Positions 1 to 8,995 of a DNA stretch of 64,000 bases are shown here, piece by piece (position 1 is the first letter of the stretch; the number at the start of each line of letters is the position of its first letter). The stretch covers positions 62,001 through 126,000 of the forward strand of contig NZ_LKKK01000011.1 in NCBI RefSeq assembly GCF_001446935.1, in the 5' to 3' direction. The notes under the pieces are model-generated. The model searched no databases. It saw only the letters and a program-made list of their open reading frames with translations, and was not told the origin of the DNA. The position numbers and the translations under genes were made by a program. The stretch is from Pseudomonas sp. TTU2014-080ASC. GTDB taxonomy: Bacteria; Pseudomonadota; Gammaproteobacteria; Pseudomonadales; Pseudomonadaceae.

Positions 1-263
1 AGTGGGTATTCCTGCTCGGCTTTCTGGTCATCTTCTACCTGATGATCTGGCGTCCGCAGGCTAAGCGTGCGAAAGAGCACAAATCCCTGATCGGCGGCCT
101 GCAAAAGGGCGACGAGGTTGTTACCAGCGGCGGCATCGCCGGTAAAGTTTCCAAGGTTTCCGATGACTTCGTAGTAATCGAAGTGTCTGACACCGTTGAA
201 CTGAAAATCCAGAAAGTAGCCATTGCAGCATCTCTGCCGAAAGGCACGCTGAAGGCTATCTAA
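1..263 (+). CDS. yajC: YajC, Sec translocon accessory subunit (5' end missing)
   Basis: Partial gene: the reading frame is open from base 3, so the start codon lies before the window. The visible part begins inside the single N-terminal membrane segment (WVFLLGFLVIFYLMI), followed by the family signature RPQAKRAKEHK and the small cytoplasmic domain with GDEVVTSGGIAGKV. YajC is a small inner-membrane protein that associates with SecDF and the SecYEG-YidC holotranslocon. The start of secD is 62 bp downstream, the usual gene pair. A first in-frame ATG at 42 lies within the membrane segment and is not the true start. Confidence 0.95.
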   Translation, partial: WVFLLGFLVIFYLMIWRPQAKRAKEHKSLIGGLQKGDEVVTSGGIAGKVSKVSDDFVVIEVSDTVELKIQKVAIAASLPKGTLKAI

Positions 264-285
264 GCGACAGACTTTTACCATCGAC

Positions 286-304
286 GGGGCGCTATTTGCG
301 CCCC
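286..304 (+). other. Perfect intercistronic hairpin between yajC and secD
   Basis: GGGGCGC (286-292), loop TATTT, GCGCCCC (298-304). No T-run follows, so this is more likely an mRNA stability or partial attenuation element within the yajC-secDF transcript than a full terminator. It sits just upstream of the secD ribosome-binding region. Confidence 0.5.
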
Positions 305-324
305 GCTTCATAACGGGCGGTTCC

Positions 325-2187
325 ATGCTGAACAAATACCCATTGTGGAAATACATTCTGATTCTTGCCGTACTGGCGATCGGTCTGATTTATTCCGCAC
401 CCAACCTCTATCCGGATGATCCTGCCATTCAGGTCAGTGGTGCCAGCACCGCGCTGAAAGTTGATGACACTGCATTGAGCAAGGCCAGTAACGCCCTTGA
501 AGCAGCTGGCATCGCTGTTAAAGGCAGTGAGGTGAGCGACCGGGGCGGCCTGCTGCGTCTGACGCGCATGGCTGACCAGCTGCCGGCCAAGGACATTGTC
601 CGCAAGGCCATGGGCGACGATTACGTCGTGGCATTGAACCTTGCGCCGACCACGCCGGACTGGCTGCGCTCCGTTGGCGCAAGTCCGATGAAGCTGGGCC
701 TGGACCTTTCCGGTGGTGTGCACTTCCTGCTGGAAGTGGATATGGAAAAGGCCATTACTGCACGCTTGAAAGTGTATGAAAGTGAAGTAAAAACCCTGCT
801 GCGTAAAGAGCGCATCCGCTACCGTACCCTGCCTGCGCAGGAGAACGGCTTCCAGCTGGGATTCGCCGACAGCGATGCGCTGGATAAGGCCCAGGTGCTG
901 ATTCGCAAAGAATTTACCGATTTCGATATGACCACTGCTGCTCGCGGTGGCCAGCAAGTACTGAGTCTTGCTCTGACTCAGGCTCGCCTCAGTGAGATTC
1001 GCGAATACTCGATCAAGCAGAACCTGACCACCGTTCGTAACCGTGTGAACGAACTGGGCGTGGCTGAACCGCTGGTTCAGCGTCAGGGTGCCAACCGTAT
1101 TGTGGTTGAGCTGCCAGGCGTACAGGACACCGCAGAAGCCAAGCGTATTCTGGGTAAAACCGCGAGCCTGGAGTTCCGTCTCGAGGCTGAGATTGATGCC
1201 TCACGCGCCACCACAGAATCCTTTGGTTTCCGCCAGGAAGGCCGCCCGCCGGTTGCACTGGAGCGTAGTGTGATCATCACGGGGGATCAGGTAACTGACG
1301 CCCAGGCCAGCTACGACGAAAATGGCCGCCCGCAGGTGAACATCCGTCTGGATGGTCACGGTGGTGAGCTAATGTCCCGTGCTACGCGCAACAACGTGGG
1401 CCGCAGCATGGCGGTAATCTTCATTGAGCAGAAGCCGGTTACTCAGTACACCAAGCAGGTTGTTGACGGCGTTGAGCAGGAAGTAGCAGTTCAGTCGTTC
1501 AAAGAAGAGAAGCAGATCATCAGCCTGGCAACTATCCAGTCGCCGCTGGGTAGCCAGTTCCGTATCACCGGTCTGGATGGGCAGGGCGAGTCTTCTGAGC
1601 TGGCGCTGTTGCTGCGTGCTGGTGGCCTAGCTGCGCCGATGTACTTCGCTGAAGAGCGCACCATTGGCCCTAGCCTGGGGGCTGAGAACATCAGCAAGGG
1701 TATCGAGTCCACCTGGTGGGCGATGGTGTTCGTGTCGGTGTTCATCCTAGTTATCTACAAGTTCTTCGGCTTGCTGGCTACCGTCGCATTGGCATTCAAC
1801 CTGGTGTTGTTGGTTGGACTGATGTCGGTGATCGGTGCCACGCTGACCTTGCCGGGCATCGCCGGTATCGTGCTAACGCTGGGTATGGCGGTGGACGCCA
1901 ACGTGCTGATCTATTCGCGTATCCGTGAAGAACTGAACAATGGTTTGTCGGTGCAGCGCGCGCTCCATGAAGGTTTCGACCGTGCTTACTCCGCGATTAT
2001 CGACAGTAACCTCACCACTCTGTTGGTGGGCGGCATTTTGTTTGCGCTGGGGTCCGGGCCGATCAAGGGCTTTGCCGTGACAATGTCGTTGGGGATTCTG
2101 ACATCCATGTTTACGGCGATCATGTTCACTCGCGGCATGGTTAACCTGATCTTCGGTGGTCGTAACTTCAAGAAACTGTGGATCTGA
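325..2187 (+). CDS. secD: Protein translocase subunit SecD
   Basis: 620-residue RND-type membrane protein that, with SecF, uses the proton gradient to pull exported polypeptides through SecYEG into the periplasm. An N-terminal membrane segment (about residues 8-25) is followed by a large periplasmic P1 domain with the signature KLGLDLSGGVHFLLEV near residues 123-138. The C-terminal third has five membrane segments including GIAGIVLTLGMAVDANVLIYSRIREE and a DSNLTTL segment typical of SecD. Length matches the pseudomonad family (about 620). ATG start at 325, with only a weak GGGCGG ribosome-binding sequence. Co-transcribed with yajC upstream and secF, which starts 3 bp after the stop. Confidence 0.97.
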   Translation: MLNKYPLWKYILILAVLAIGLIYSAPNLYPDDPAIQVSGASTALKVDDTALSKASNALEAAGIAVKGSEVSDRGGLLRLTRMADQLPAKDIVRKAMGDDYVVALNLAPTTPDWLRSVGASPMKLGLDLSGGVHFLLEVDMEKAITARLKVYESEVKTLLRKERIRYRTLPAQENGFQLGFADSDALDKAQVLIRKEFTDFDMTTAARGGQQVLSLALTQARLSEIREYSIKQNLTTVRNRVNELGVAEPLVQRQGANRIVVELPGVQDTAEAKRILGKTASLEFRLEAEIDASRATTESFGFRQEGRPPVALERSVIITGDQVTDAQASYDENGRPQVNIRLDGHGGELMSRATRNNVGRSMAVIFIEQKPVTQYTKQVVDGVEQEVAVQSFKEEKQIISLATIQSPLGSQFRITGLDGQGESSELALLLRAGGLAAPMYFAEERTIGPSLGAENISKGIESTWWAMVFVSVFILVIYKFFGLLATVALAFNLVLLVGLMSVIGATLTLPGIAGIVLTLGMAVDANVLIYSRIREELNNGLSVQRALHEGFDRAYSAIIDSNLTTLLVGGILFALGSGPIKGFAVTMSLGILTSMFTAIMFTRGMVNLIFGGRNFKKLWI

Positions 2188-2190
2188 CCT

Positions 2191-3108
2191 ATGGCCATTA
2201 TCAAATCAACCATTCGTTTCATGGCGATTCGCAACGTTGCGTTCGCCATTACCCTGGTGCTCAGCGTAATCGGCTTGGGGGCATTGTTTGCCAAGGGGCT
2301 GAACTTCGGCCTCGACTTTACCGGCGGTACGCTAATTGAGTTGAAGTACGAGCAGGCAGCTGACCTGGAGCTGATCAAGCGCGAGCTGGGGCAGTCGGGT
2401 TATGAGGCTGTGGTGCAAAGCTTTGGTGCGACCACTGATGTACTGGTGCGTATGGCGGGCGATGATCCGCAGCTTGGCACCAAGGTGGCTGAGGCGCTGC
2501 GCAAGATTGATCCGGACACCCGCTTTGAGGTTAAACGCGTCGAGTTCGTTGGTCCGCAGGTTGGTGAAGAGCTGCGCGATCAGGGTGGTTTGGCTGCGTT
2601 GCTGGCTTTGGGCGGGATCATGCTGTATCTGGCTTTCCGCTTTCAGTGGAAGTTCGGCGTCGGAGCGGTGGCCTCGTTGGCGCACGATACGATCATTACT
2701 CTTGGAATCCTGGCGTTCTTTGAGATTCCGTTCGACCTCACGGTGCTTGCTGCTGTGCTGGCGATGATCGGTTACTCGCTGAACGACACCATCATCATCT
2801 ATGACCGTATCCGTGAAAACTTCCGCGTACTGCGCAAGGCTGATCTGATCGAGAATATTGATGTCTCGGTCACTCAGACACTGCTGCGTACCATGGCGAC
2901 TTCGTTTTCCACTGCGCTGGCACTGATTGCGCTGTTGGTCTTTGGTGGCGATACCCTAGCTAACTTTGCGCTGGCGCTGCTGGTTGGTGTTGTTGTGGGT
3001 ACGTACTCCTCGGTTTATATCGGTGCAACCGTGCTGATTTGGCTGAAGCTGCGGGTAGAAGACCTGATTCCGCCAGTTGCTACCGAAGAGGTGGATGAGC
3101 TTCCTTGA
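2191..3108 (+). CDS. secF: Protein translocase subunit SecF
   Basis: 305-residue partner of SecD in the accessory SecDF complex of the inner membrane. The N-terminal membrane helix is followed by the SecF signature NFGLDFTGGTLIEL (about residues 32-45). Five C-terminal membrane segments include the conserved AAVLAMIGYSLNDTIIIYDR and TLLRTMATSFST motifs. The start codon is three bases behind secD, indicating translational coupling. A rho-independent terminator follows at 3141-3173, so yajC-secD-secF is a closed transcription unit. Confidence 0.97.
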   Translation: MAIIKSTIRFMAIRNVAFAITLVLSVIGLGALFAKGLNFGLDFTGGTLIELKYEQAADLELIKRELGQSGYEAVVQSFGATTDVLVRMAGDDPQLGTKVAEALRKIDPDTRFEVKRVEFVGPQVGEELRDQGGLAALLALGGIMLYLAFRFQWKFGVGAVASLAHDTIITLGILAFFEIPFDLTVLAAVLAMIGYSLNDTIIIYDRIRENFRVLRKADLIENIDVSVTQTLLRTMATSFSTALALIALLVFGGDTLANFALALLVGVVVGTYSSVYIGATVLIWLKLRVEDLIPPVATEEVDELP

Positions 3109-3140
3109 CTTAGTACGCTTAGTCCGTTTGTCGGCAAGGG

Positions 3141-3173
3141 GCCGGGTAAGTTGTGAACTTGCCCGGCTTTTTT
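3141..3173 (+). terminator. Rho-independent terminator after secF
   Basis: 12-bp stem GCCGGGTAAGTT (3141-3152) / AACTTGCCCGGC (3156-3167) with one G-U pair and a GTG loop, followed by six T residues. It closes the yajC-secDF operon. Confidence 0.9.
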
Positions 3174-3219
3174 ATGCTCAAAGCTGGGCAAGGCAACTTT
3201 GTAGTTCAAGGAGCTTGAG

Positions 3220-3774
3220 ATGAATAAATCAATGTTGGCGGGTGCTGTGTTGGGTGCTGTGGGTGTTACAGCTGGCGGCGCTGTAGCCACATACAACATT
3301 GTCAAGGCGCCTGAATATGCGCAAGTGCTGGCAGTGAAGCCGGTTATGGAAACCATCAAGACTCCCCGTGAGGTGTGCAAGGATGTCCCTGTTACGCGGC
3401 AGGCGCCGGTGAAGGATCAACATCAGATTGCCGGCACTGCAATCGGTGCTGTGGTGGGAGGTTTGTTAGGGAATCAGGTGGGTGGAGGCTCAGGTAAGAA
3501 GATCGCTACAGTGGCCGGTGCAGTCGGCGGTGGTTACGCCGGTAACAAGGCCCAGGAGCATCTGCAGCAGAAAGATACTTATACAACCACCGAAACCCGT
3601 TGCAGCACCGTTACCGATACCAGTGAGAAGTTGGTCGGGTATGACGTGAAGTACGAGCTGGACGGTAAGGTCAGTCAGGTGCGTATGGCGCAGGATCCGG
3701 GGAGGCAGATCCCGGTGCGCAATGGCCAGCTGGTACTGGCGGAAGAAACCTCGGCAGCAGCACCTGCGCAGTGA
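3220..3774 (+). CDS. Glycine-zipper 2TM domain protein, probable envelope protein
   Basis: 184 residues. A hydrophobic alanine/glycine-rich N-terminus (residues 4-26) could be an uncleaved anchor or signal sequence; there is no clear lipobox. Residues about 70-110 form a glycine-zipper repeat (GTAIGAVVGGLLGNQVGGG ... GAVGGGYAGNKAQE), typical of the 17-kDa surface antigen / YMGG-like superfamily. The C-terminal part (YDVKYELDGKVSQVRM) resembles the small beta-rich tail of these proteins. Cysteines at 53 and about 128 could pair in the periplasm. ATG preceded by CAAGGAG. The gene stands alone between two terminators. The exact role is unknown; homologues are implicated in envelope integrity, which is inference here. 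Confidence 0.8.
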   Translation: MNKSMLAGAVLGAVGVTAGGAVATYNIVKAPEYAQVLAVKPVMETIKTPREVCKDVPVTRQAPVKDQHQIAGTAIGAVVGGLLGNQVGGGSGKKIATVAGAVGGGYAGNKAQEHLQQKDTYTTTETRCSTVTDTSEKLVGYDVKYELDGKVSQVRMAQDPGRQIPVRNGQLVLAEETSAAAPAQ

Positions 3775-3793
3775 GAGCTTAGATGTCAGACAT

Positions 3794-3821
3794 AAAAAAG
3801 CGCCCGTACGGGCGCTTTTTT
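3794..3821. terminator. Bidirectional terminator between the glycine-zipper gene and suhB
   Basis: Perfect palindrome: A6 + GCGCCC (3794-3805), GTAC, GGGCGC + T6. It has a T-run on both strands, so it can serve both convergent genes. Confidence 0.92.
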
Positions 3822-3831
3822 ATTGGGTTTC

Positions 3832-4647
3832 TCAGCGCTTCAGCGAAGCTGAAAGATGTGGCTGAATCGCTGTCAGTACCGCTTTGAAGCATTTGGTGTT
3901 GCCTGCAACGATCTGGCCTTTCTCAAGGAATTCGTGACCGCCACTGAAGTCGCTAACCAAGCCGCCTGCTTCCTGAATCAGAAGGGCGCCTGCACCCATG
4001 TCCCACTCGGACAGGCCAAACTCCCAGAATGCATCAAAACGGCCAGCTGCTACGTAGGCCAGATCTAGGCTGGCTGCGCCTGCGCGACGGATGCCCGCGG
4101 TCTGGCCAACCAAGGCGCGGAACATGCCCAAATAGTTTTCCAGGTTGTTCATCTGGCTGTCGCGGAACGGGAAGCCGGTACCCAGCAGGGCGCCTTCAAG
4201 GCTCTTGCGGTTGCCTACGCGCAAGCGGCGGCCGTTCAGGGCTGCGCCACGGCCACGGCTGGCGGTGAACTCTTCCTGGCGAACCGGATCCAGCACAACC
4301 GCGTGCTCCAGGCGGCCACGGTATTTGCAGGCGATGCTTACTGCGTAATGAGGAATGCCGCGCAGGAAGTTGGTGGTACCGTCCAGCGGATCAATGATCC
4401 ACAGGTAGTCAGCGCCGTCGCCAGAGCCTTCGCTCAGGCCGCTTTCTTCACCAAGAATGCCGTGGTTTGGGTAGGCCTTGCGCAGAGCCTGGATAATCAA
4501 CTGCTCAGCAGAACGGTCGATTTCGCTGACATAATCCTTCGCTTCTTTCTCGTCTACCGAAATAACGTCCAAGCGTTCGGTTGAGCGAAAGATCATTTCG
4601 CCGGCGCTACGGGCCGCGCGCAGCGCGATATTCAGCATAGGCTGCAT
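3832..4647 (-). CDS. suhB: Inositol-1-monophosphatase SuhB / rRNA antitermination factor
   Basis: 271-residue member of the Mg-dependent inositol monophosphatase family. Motifs visible: GILGEESG (metal-binding Glu), WIIDPLDGTTNF (metal-binding Asp and catalytic Thr region) and SEWDMGAGALLIQEAGG near the C-terminus. The family hydrolyses myo-inositol-1-phosphate. In enterobacteria SuhB also works with Nus factors in rRNA antitermination, and in Pseudomonas it has been linked to virulence-gene regulation. Start ATG at 4647. A plausible sigma70 promoter on the minus strand lies at 4682-4709. Divergent from trmJ, the standard pseudomonad arrangement. Confidence 0.95.
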   Translation of the reverse strand: MQPMLNIALRAARSAGEMIFRSTERLDVISVDEKEAKDYVSEIDRSAEQLIIQALRKAYPNHGILGEESGLSEGSGDGADYLWIIDPLDGTTNFLRGIPHYAVSIACKYRGRLEHAVVLDPVRQEEFTASRGRGAALNGRRLRVGNRKSLEGALLGTGFPFRDSQMNNLENYLGMFRALVGQTAGIRRAGAASLDLAYVAAGRFDAFWEFGLSEWDMGAGALLIQEAGGLVSDFSGGHEFLEKGQIVAGNTKCFKAVLTAIQPHLSASLKR

Positions 4648-4681
4648 GGAGGTTCACCTGGGGCTTTAAAGAAAGCCGATC

Positions 4682-4709
4682 ATTCTATCAGAAAAGATAG
4701 ATTTATGAA
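4682..4709 (-). promoter_or_regulatory. Candidate sigma70 promoter of suhB
   Basis: Minus strand: TTCATA (-35, 4704-4709), 16-bp spacer, TAGAAT (-10, 4682-4687), about 35 bp upstream of the suhB start. The -10 overlaps a small inverted repeat (CTATC ... GATAG). Assigned by motif match only. Confidence 0.4.
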
Positions 4710-4791
4710 GTGCTGGGGATGGGCTGAATAGCGCAAGATGAACTGCTTCTGTAAGATTTGTGCCCCTGAACCCTGTTTGTGAGCGTCTGCG

Positions 4792-5571
4792 GTGCTGGAA
4801 AATATTCGTGTCGTCCTGGTTAATACCAGTCATCCGGGAAATATCGGCGGTGCTGCCCGTGCTATGAAGAACATGGGGCTGTCGCGTCTGGTGTTGGTTG
4901 ATCCGGTTGAATTTCCCAGTTCTGAAGCCGTAGCGCGTGCCTCGGGGGCTACTGATGTGCTGGATTCGGCGCAGGTTGTGGCAACCCTTGAAGAGGCCTT
5001 GGTGGGCTGTAATCTGGTGTTGGGCACCAGTGCCCGTGATCGTCGCATTCCCTGGCCATTGCTGGATCCGCGTGAGTGTGGTGTCGCCACCTGTGAGCAA
5101 GCTGCGCAAGGCGGTGAGGTGGCGCTGGTGTTTGGTCGTGAGTACGCCGGGCTGACCAATGAAGAGCTGCAGCGTTGCCATTTTCACGTGCATATCCCGT
5201 CTGACCCTGAATTCAGTTCGCTGAATCTGGCTGCTGCGGTTCAGGTGTTGGCCTATGAGGTGCGCATGGCTTGGCTGGCAGCCAATAATCAGCCGAGTAA
5301 GCAGCAAAAATTTGAGGCAACCGCAGTGCACAGTTCGCAGCCGGTGACGGCGGATGAGCTGGAATCTTTTTATGCTCACTTGGAGCAGGCGTTGGTGGAG
5401 ATTCGTTTTCTTGACCCGGCCAAGCCGCGCCATCTGATGACGCGGCTGCGGCGTCTATATGGGCGCAGTCAGGTGAGTAAATTGGAAATGAATATATTGC
5501 GCGGGATTCTGACCGAAACCATAAAAGCCGTGCGTGGCGAATTGCCGGGGCAGGAGAAAGCAGATGTTTGA
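4792..5571 (+). CDS. trmJ: tRNA (cytidine/uridine-2'-O-)-methyltransferase TrmJ
   Basis: 259-residue SPOUT (trefoil-knot) methyltransferase that 2'-O-methylates position 32 in the anticodon loop of several tRNAs using SAM. The three SpoU motifs are present: [19 protein letters not shown] (residues 11-29), [15 protein letters not shown] (mid) and [16 protein letters not shown]. The extra C-terminal helical region is typical of TrmJ. The start codon is GTG at 4792; no earlier in-frame start fits. The 3' end overlaps cysE by 8 bp. Confidence 0.94.
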   Translation: MLENIRVVLVNTSHPGNIGGAARAMKNMGLSRLVLVDPVEFPSSEAVARASGATDVLDSAQVVATLEEALVGCNLVLGTSARDRRIPWPLLDPRECGVATCEQAAQGGEVALVFGREYAGLTNEELQRCHFHVHIPSDPEFSSLNLAAAVQVLAYEVRMAWLAANNQPSKQQKFEATAVHSSQPVTADELESFYAHLEQALVEIRFLDPAKPRHLMTRLRRLYGRSQVSKLEMNILRGILTETIKAVRGELPGQEKADV

Positions 5572-6340
5572 GCGTATGCGTGAAGATATTCGCAGCGTAT
5601 TTCACCGTGATCCGGCGGCGCGTAATGCCTTTGAAGTGGTGACCTGCTACCCAGGTTTGCATGCGGTTTGGCTGCATCGCATTGCTCATTCGTTGTGGGG
5701 GCGTGGCTGGAAGTGGCTGGCGCGACTGGTGTCCAACTTCGGTCGCTGGCTGACAGGTATTGAAATTCATCCTGGGGCCAAAATTGGCCGTCGTTTCTTT
5801 ATCGATCATGGAATGGGCATCGTCATTGGCGAAACGGCCGAGATTGGTAATGACGTTACCCTGTATCAGGGCGTGACGCTGGGTGGTACCAGTTGGAATA
5901 AAGGCAAGCGCCATCCGACGCTTGAAGATGGTGTTGTGGTCGGTGCTGGGGCCAAGGTGCTGGGGCCCTTCACTGTAGGGGCTGGGGCAAAAATCGGTTC
6001 CAATGCGGTAGTCACCAAGGCGGTTCCGGCGGGTGCGACGGCAGTCGGGATTCCGGGGCGTATCATTGTTAAGTCGGATGATGAGCAAGAGGCCAAGCGC
6101 CAGGCTATTGCTGAGAAGTTTGGCTTTGATGCCTATGGTGTGGGGCAGGATATGCCAGACCCGGTTGCTCGGGCCATTGGTCAGCTGTTGGATCACCTGC
6201 AGGTAGTAGATGAGCGTCTTGAAGGCATGTGCGGGGCGCTTAAGGGGCTTGGTAGCGACTACTGCGCCGGTGAGTTACCGCAGTTGCGCAACGAGGATTT
6301 TGAAGGTGTTGTCAAAGAGGTTGCCAAGCCACAAGGCTGA
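5564..6340 (+). CDS. cysE: Serine O-acetyltransferase CysE
   Basis: 258-residue enzyme that transfers acetyl from acetyl-CoA to L-serine, giving O-acetylserine, the first committed step of cysteine synthesis. The N-terminal helical domain is followed by left-handed beta-helix hexapeptide repeats ([40 protein letters not shown]) carrying the conserved Asp/His pair. I chose ATG 5564 (MFERMREDI) because AGGAG lies 8 bp upstream and homologues begin here; an in-frame start at 5534 would add ten residues inside trmJ. It overlaps trmJ by 8 bp. Located just before the isc operon, which consumes cysteine through IscS, but that operon has its own promoter. Confidence 0.95.
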   Translation: MFERMREDIRSVFHRDPAARNAFEVVTCYPGLHAVWLHRIAHSLWGRGWKWLARLVSNFGRWLTGIEIHPGAKIGRRFFIDHGMGIVIGETAEIGNDVTLYQGVTLGGTSWNKGKRHPTLEDGVVVGAGAKVLGPFTVGAGAKIGSNAVVTKAVPAGATAVGIPGRIIVKSDDEQEAKRQAIAEKFGFDAYGVGQDMPDPVARAIGQLLDHLQVVDERLEGMCGALKGLGSDYCAGELPQLRNEDFEGVVKEVAKPQG

Positions 6341-6414
6341 TGACGTGTGGGCGCACGTCTTGTTATGATATGCGCCCTTCATGCAGTCTAATCCCGACTA
6401 ACGCAAAGGGTCTT

Positions 6415-6447
6415 ATAGTTGACTTAAATGCTCGGGAATTGCATAAT
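6415..6447 (+). promoter_or_regulatory. iscR promoter with overlapping IscR type 1 binding site
   Basis: Consensus-like sigma70 promoter: TTGACT (6419-6424), 17-bp spacer, CATAAT (6442-6447). The 25 bases 6415-6439 match most positions of the published enterobacterial type 1 IscR site (ATA, GTTGACT, AAAT, TC, GGG elements), covering the -35 box. This fits repression by [2Fe-2S]-IscR when clusters are plentiful. The site assignment is by comparison with the known consensus. Confidence 0.8.
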
Positions 6448-6479
6448 CGCAGCCTGTTGCGATCACGCGGTAATCCCTC

Positions 6480-6971
6480 ATGCGATTAACCACTAAAGGC
6501 CGTTACGCCGTCACTGCCATGCTTGATCTGGCGCTGCATGCTCAGCGCGGGCCGGTTTCCCTGGCAGATATTTCCGAGCGACAGGGTATTTCTCTTTCCT
6601 ACCTTGAACAGCTCTTCGCCAAGCTGCGCCGTGGCAACCTTGTTTCTAGTGTGCGTGGGCCGGGCGGCGGTTATCAGCTCTCCCGCGATATGCGCCGAAT
6701 TCAGGTGGCTGAAGTGATTGATGCCGTCAATGAGTCGGTGGATGCCACGCGTTGTCAGGGGCAGGGTGACTGCCATGCTGGCGATACCTGTCTGACTCAC
6801 CATTTGTGGTGTGATTTGAGTCAGCGGATTCATGAGTTTCTGAGTGGCATTAGCCTGGCTGATCTGGTTACTCGCAGTGAAGTGCAGGAAGTTGCCCTAC
6901 GTCAGGATCAGCGCCGTTGCAATACTGCAATGCCGAACCTGGACAAGATTCAAACGTCCGCCGTTGATTAA
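6480..6971 (+). CDS. iscR: Fe-S cluster-responsive regulator IscR
   Basis: 163-residue Rrf2-family winged-helix repressor that senses Fe-S status and controls the operon it heads. The N-terminal [19 protein letters not shown] and the helix-turn-helix ([20 protein letters not shown]) are typical. Cluster ligands Cys92, Cys98, Cys104 and His107 occupy the same positions as in E. coli IscR; an extra Cys111 follows. ATG 6480 has no strong Shine-Dalgarno sequence. A promoter/operator lies directly upstream (6415-6447). Confidence 0.97.
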   Translation: MRLTTKGRYAVTAMLDLALHAQRGPVSLADISERQGISLSYLEQLFAKLRRGNLVSSVRGPGGGYQLSRDMRRIQVAEVIDAVNESVDATRCQGQGDCHAGDTCLTHHLWCDLSQRIHEFLSGISLADLVTRSEVQEVALRQDQRRCNTAMPNLDKIQTSAVD

Positions 6972-7017
6972 GAGCTGGACGTAGGCCGATGGCCTGTACC
7001 TGATTAGGAGAAAGTTG

Positions 7018-8232
7018 ATGAAATTGCCGATTTATCTCGATTACTCCGCGACCACACCGGTTGATCCGCGAGTGGCCCAAAAGATGAGTGACTGCCTGCT
7101 GGTTGACGGTAATTTCGGTAACCCGGCTTCCCGTTCCCACGTTTTTGGCTGGAAAGCGGAAGAAGCGGTTGAGAATGCACGTCGCCAGGTCGCCGAGCTG
7201 GTCAATGCGGACCCGCGTGAAATTGTCTGGACATCTGGTGCTACCGAGTCTGACAACCTTGCGATCAAGGGTGTTGCTGAGTTCTACAAGTCCAAGGGTA
7301 AGCACCTGATTACCTCCAAGATTGAGCACAAGGCTGTCCTCGACACCATGCGCCAGCTTGAGCGTGAAGGCTTTGAAGTGACCTACCTGGATCCGACCGA
7401 AGACGGTTTGATCACTCCTGCAATGATCGAAGCTGCATTGCGAGAAGACACCATTCTGGTGTCCGTTATGCACGTAAATAACGAAATTGGCACCATCAAC
7501 GATATCGCTGCGATTGGTGAGCTGACTCGCTCCCGTGGCGTGTTTTTCCATGTTGATGCTGCACAGTCCACCGGTAAGGTTGAGATTGACCTGAACACGC
7601 TGAAGGTTGATCTGATGTCGTTCTCCGCGCACAAAACCTACGGCCCGAAAGGTATTGGTGCGCTGTATGTACGCCGTAAACCGCGTGTTCGTCTGGAAGC
7701 CCAGATGCACGGCGGTGGTCACGAGCGCGGTATGCGCTCCGGCACCTTGGCTACTCACCAGATCGTGGGTATCGGCGAGGCTTTCCGCATCGCCAAAGAA
7801 GAGATGGCGCAGGAAAACCAGCGCATCAAAGCGCTTAATGAGCGTTTCTTCAAACAGCTGGAAGATATGGAAGAGCTGTACGTCAATGGCAGCATGACTG
7901 CCCGCGTGCCGCACAACCTGAACCTCAGCTTTAACTATGTCGAAGGTGAGTCTCTTATCATGGCGCTCAAGGACCTCGCAGTTTCTTCCGGCTCGGCCTG
8001 TACTTCGGCCTCGCTGGAGCCTTCCTACGTGCTGCGCGCGCTGGGTCGTAACGACGAGCTGGCACACAGCTCGATCCGTTTCACCTTCGGCCGTTTCACC
8101 ACTGAAGAAGAAGTTGATTACGCCGCGCAGAAAGTGCGCGAGGCGGTTACCAAGCTGCGTGAACTGTCGCCGCTGTGGGATATGTTTAAAGAAGGTGTGG
8201 ACCTGTCCAAAGTCGAGTGGGCTGCACACTAA
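7018..8232 (+). CDS. iscS: Cysteine desulfurase IscS
   Basis: 404-residue PLP enzyme (aminotransferase class V) that removes sulfur from L-cysteine as a persulfide for Fe-S clusters and tRNA thiolation. PLP lysine Lys206 lies in [12 protein letters not shown], His104 in KIEHKA, and the persulfide-carrying Cys328 in [13 protein letters not shown], all at E. coli positions. ATG 7018 is preferred: AGGAG ends 7 bp upstream, while the in-frame TTG at 7015 is too close. Second gene of the isc operon, 46 bp after iscR. Confidence 0.98.
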   Translation: MKLPIYLDYSATTPVDPRVAQKMSDCLLVDGNFGNPASRSHVFGWKAEEAVENARRQVAELVNADPREIVWTSGATESDNLAIKGVAEFYKSKGKHLITSKIEHKAVLDTMRQLEREGFEVTYLDPTEDGLITPAMIEAALREDTILVSVMHVNNEIGTINDIAAIGELTRSRGVFFHVDAAQSTGKVEIDLNTLKVDLMSFSAHKTYGPKGIGALYVRRKPRVRLEAQMHGGGHERGMRSGTLATHQIVGIGEAFRIAKEEMAQENQRIKALNERFFKQLEDMEELYVNGSMTARVPHNLNLSFNYVEGESLIMALKDLAVSSGSACTSASLEPSYVLRALGRNDELAHSSIRFTFGRFTTEEEVDYAAQKVREAVTKLRELSPLWDMFKEGVDLSKVEWAAH

Positions 8233-8250
8233 GGCTGCCGGTGAGCAGCC
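8233..8250 (+). other. Intercistronic hairpin iscS-iscU
   Basis: Perfect GGCTGC (8233-8238) / GCAGCC (8245-8250) stem with a 6-base loop, starting one base after the iscS stop. There is no T-run, so it is not a classic terminator. It could stabilise the upstream message or tune relative expression. Confidence 0.4.
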
Positions 8251-8273
8251 CCTGATGAGAGAGGAATACCAGC

Positions 8274-8660
8274 ATGGCTTACAGTGACAAGGTCATTGAC
8301 CACTACGAAAACCCGCGCAACGTCGGCAAGATGGACGCGGCTGATCCGGACGTCGGTACCGGCATGGTCGGCGCTCCGGCGTGTGGCGACGTAATGCGTC
8401 TGCAGATCAAGGTTAACGAGCAGGGTGTGATTGAAGACGCCAAGTTCAAAACCTATGGCTGCGGTTCTGCAATCGCTTCCAGCTCCCTCGCCACCGAGTG
8501 GATGAAGGGCAAAACCCTGGATGAGGCGGAAACCATTAAGAACACTGAGCTGGCTGAAGAACTGGCTCTGCCGCCGGTGAAGATTCACTGCTCCGTGCTC
8601 GCAGAAGATGCCATCAAGGCAGCTGTTCGCGATTACAAGCAGAAGAAAGGCCTGCTCTGA
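8274..8660 (+). CDS. iscU: Fe-S cluster assembly scaffold IscU
   Basis: 128-residue scaffold on which [2Fe-2S] clusters are built from IscS-derived sulfur. The three ligand cysteines are Cys37 (GAPACGD), Cys63 (YGCGSA) and Cys106 (KIHCSV), with Asp39 conserved. The HscA recognition peptide LPPVK is at 99-103, matching the hscBA genes downstream. ATG preceded by GAGAGGAATACC. Confidence 0.98.
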   Translation: MAYSDKVIDHYENPRNVGKMDAADPDVGTGMVGAPACGDVMRLQIKVNEQGVIEDAKFKTYGCGSAIASSSLATEWMKGKTLDEAETIKNTELAEELALPPVKIHCSVLAEDAIKAAVRDYKQKKGLL

Positions 8661-8671
8661 GGAGGTAGTCG

Positions 8672-8995
8672 ATGGCTATCAGCATGACTGAAGCGGCTGC
8701 TGCCCATGTGCGTCGTTCCCTTGAGGGGCGCGGTAAGGGTGTAGGCATTCGTTTGGGTGTTCGCACAACGGGCTGTTCCGGTTTGGCCTATGTGCTTGAG
8801 TTCGTTGACGAAGCCGCCAGCGAAGATCAGGTATACGAAGCCCATGGCGTGAAAGTCGTCATCGACCCGAAGAGCCTGGTTTATCTGGATGGTACGGAGC
8901 TTGATTTCGTCAAAGAGGGGTTGAACGAAGGTTTCAAGTTCAATAACCCGAACGTGCGTGGCGAGTGCGGTTGCGGCGAAAGCTTCAATGTCTGA
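8672..8995 (+). CDS. iscA: A-type Fe-S carrier IscA
   Basis: 107-residue HesB/IscA-family protein that accepts and delivers Fe-S clusters or iron. Conserved cysteines are Cys35 ([10 protein letters not shown]), Cys99 and Cys101 (GECGCGESF). ATG 8672 follows GAGGAGGTAGTCG, one of the strongest ribosome-binding sites in the operon. The end overlaps hscB by 8 bp. Confidence 0.98.
   Translation: MAISMTEAAAAHVRRSLEGRGKGVGIRLGVRTTGCSGLAYVLEFVDEAASEDQVYEAHGVKVVIDPKSLVYLDGTELDFVKEGLNEGFKFNNPNVRGECGCGESFNV

Noticed and set aside
6868..8229. 453-codon minus-strand ORF antisense to iscS
   Set aside because: It lies entirely over iscS with its codon bias shadow; the protein is unlike any known family and rich in His/Asn/Val as expected for an antisense reading of a real gene.
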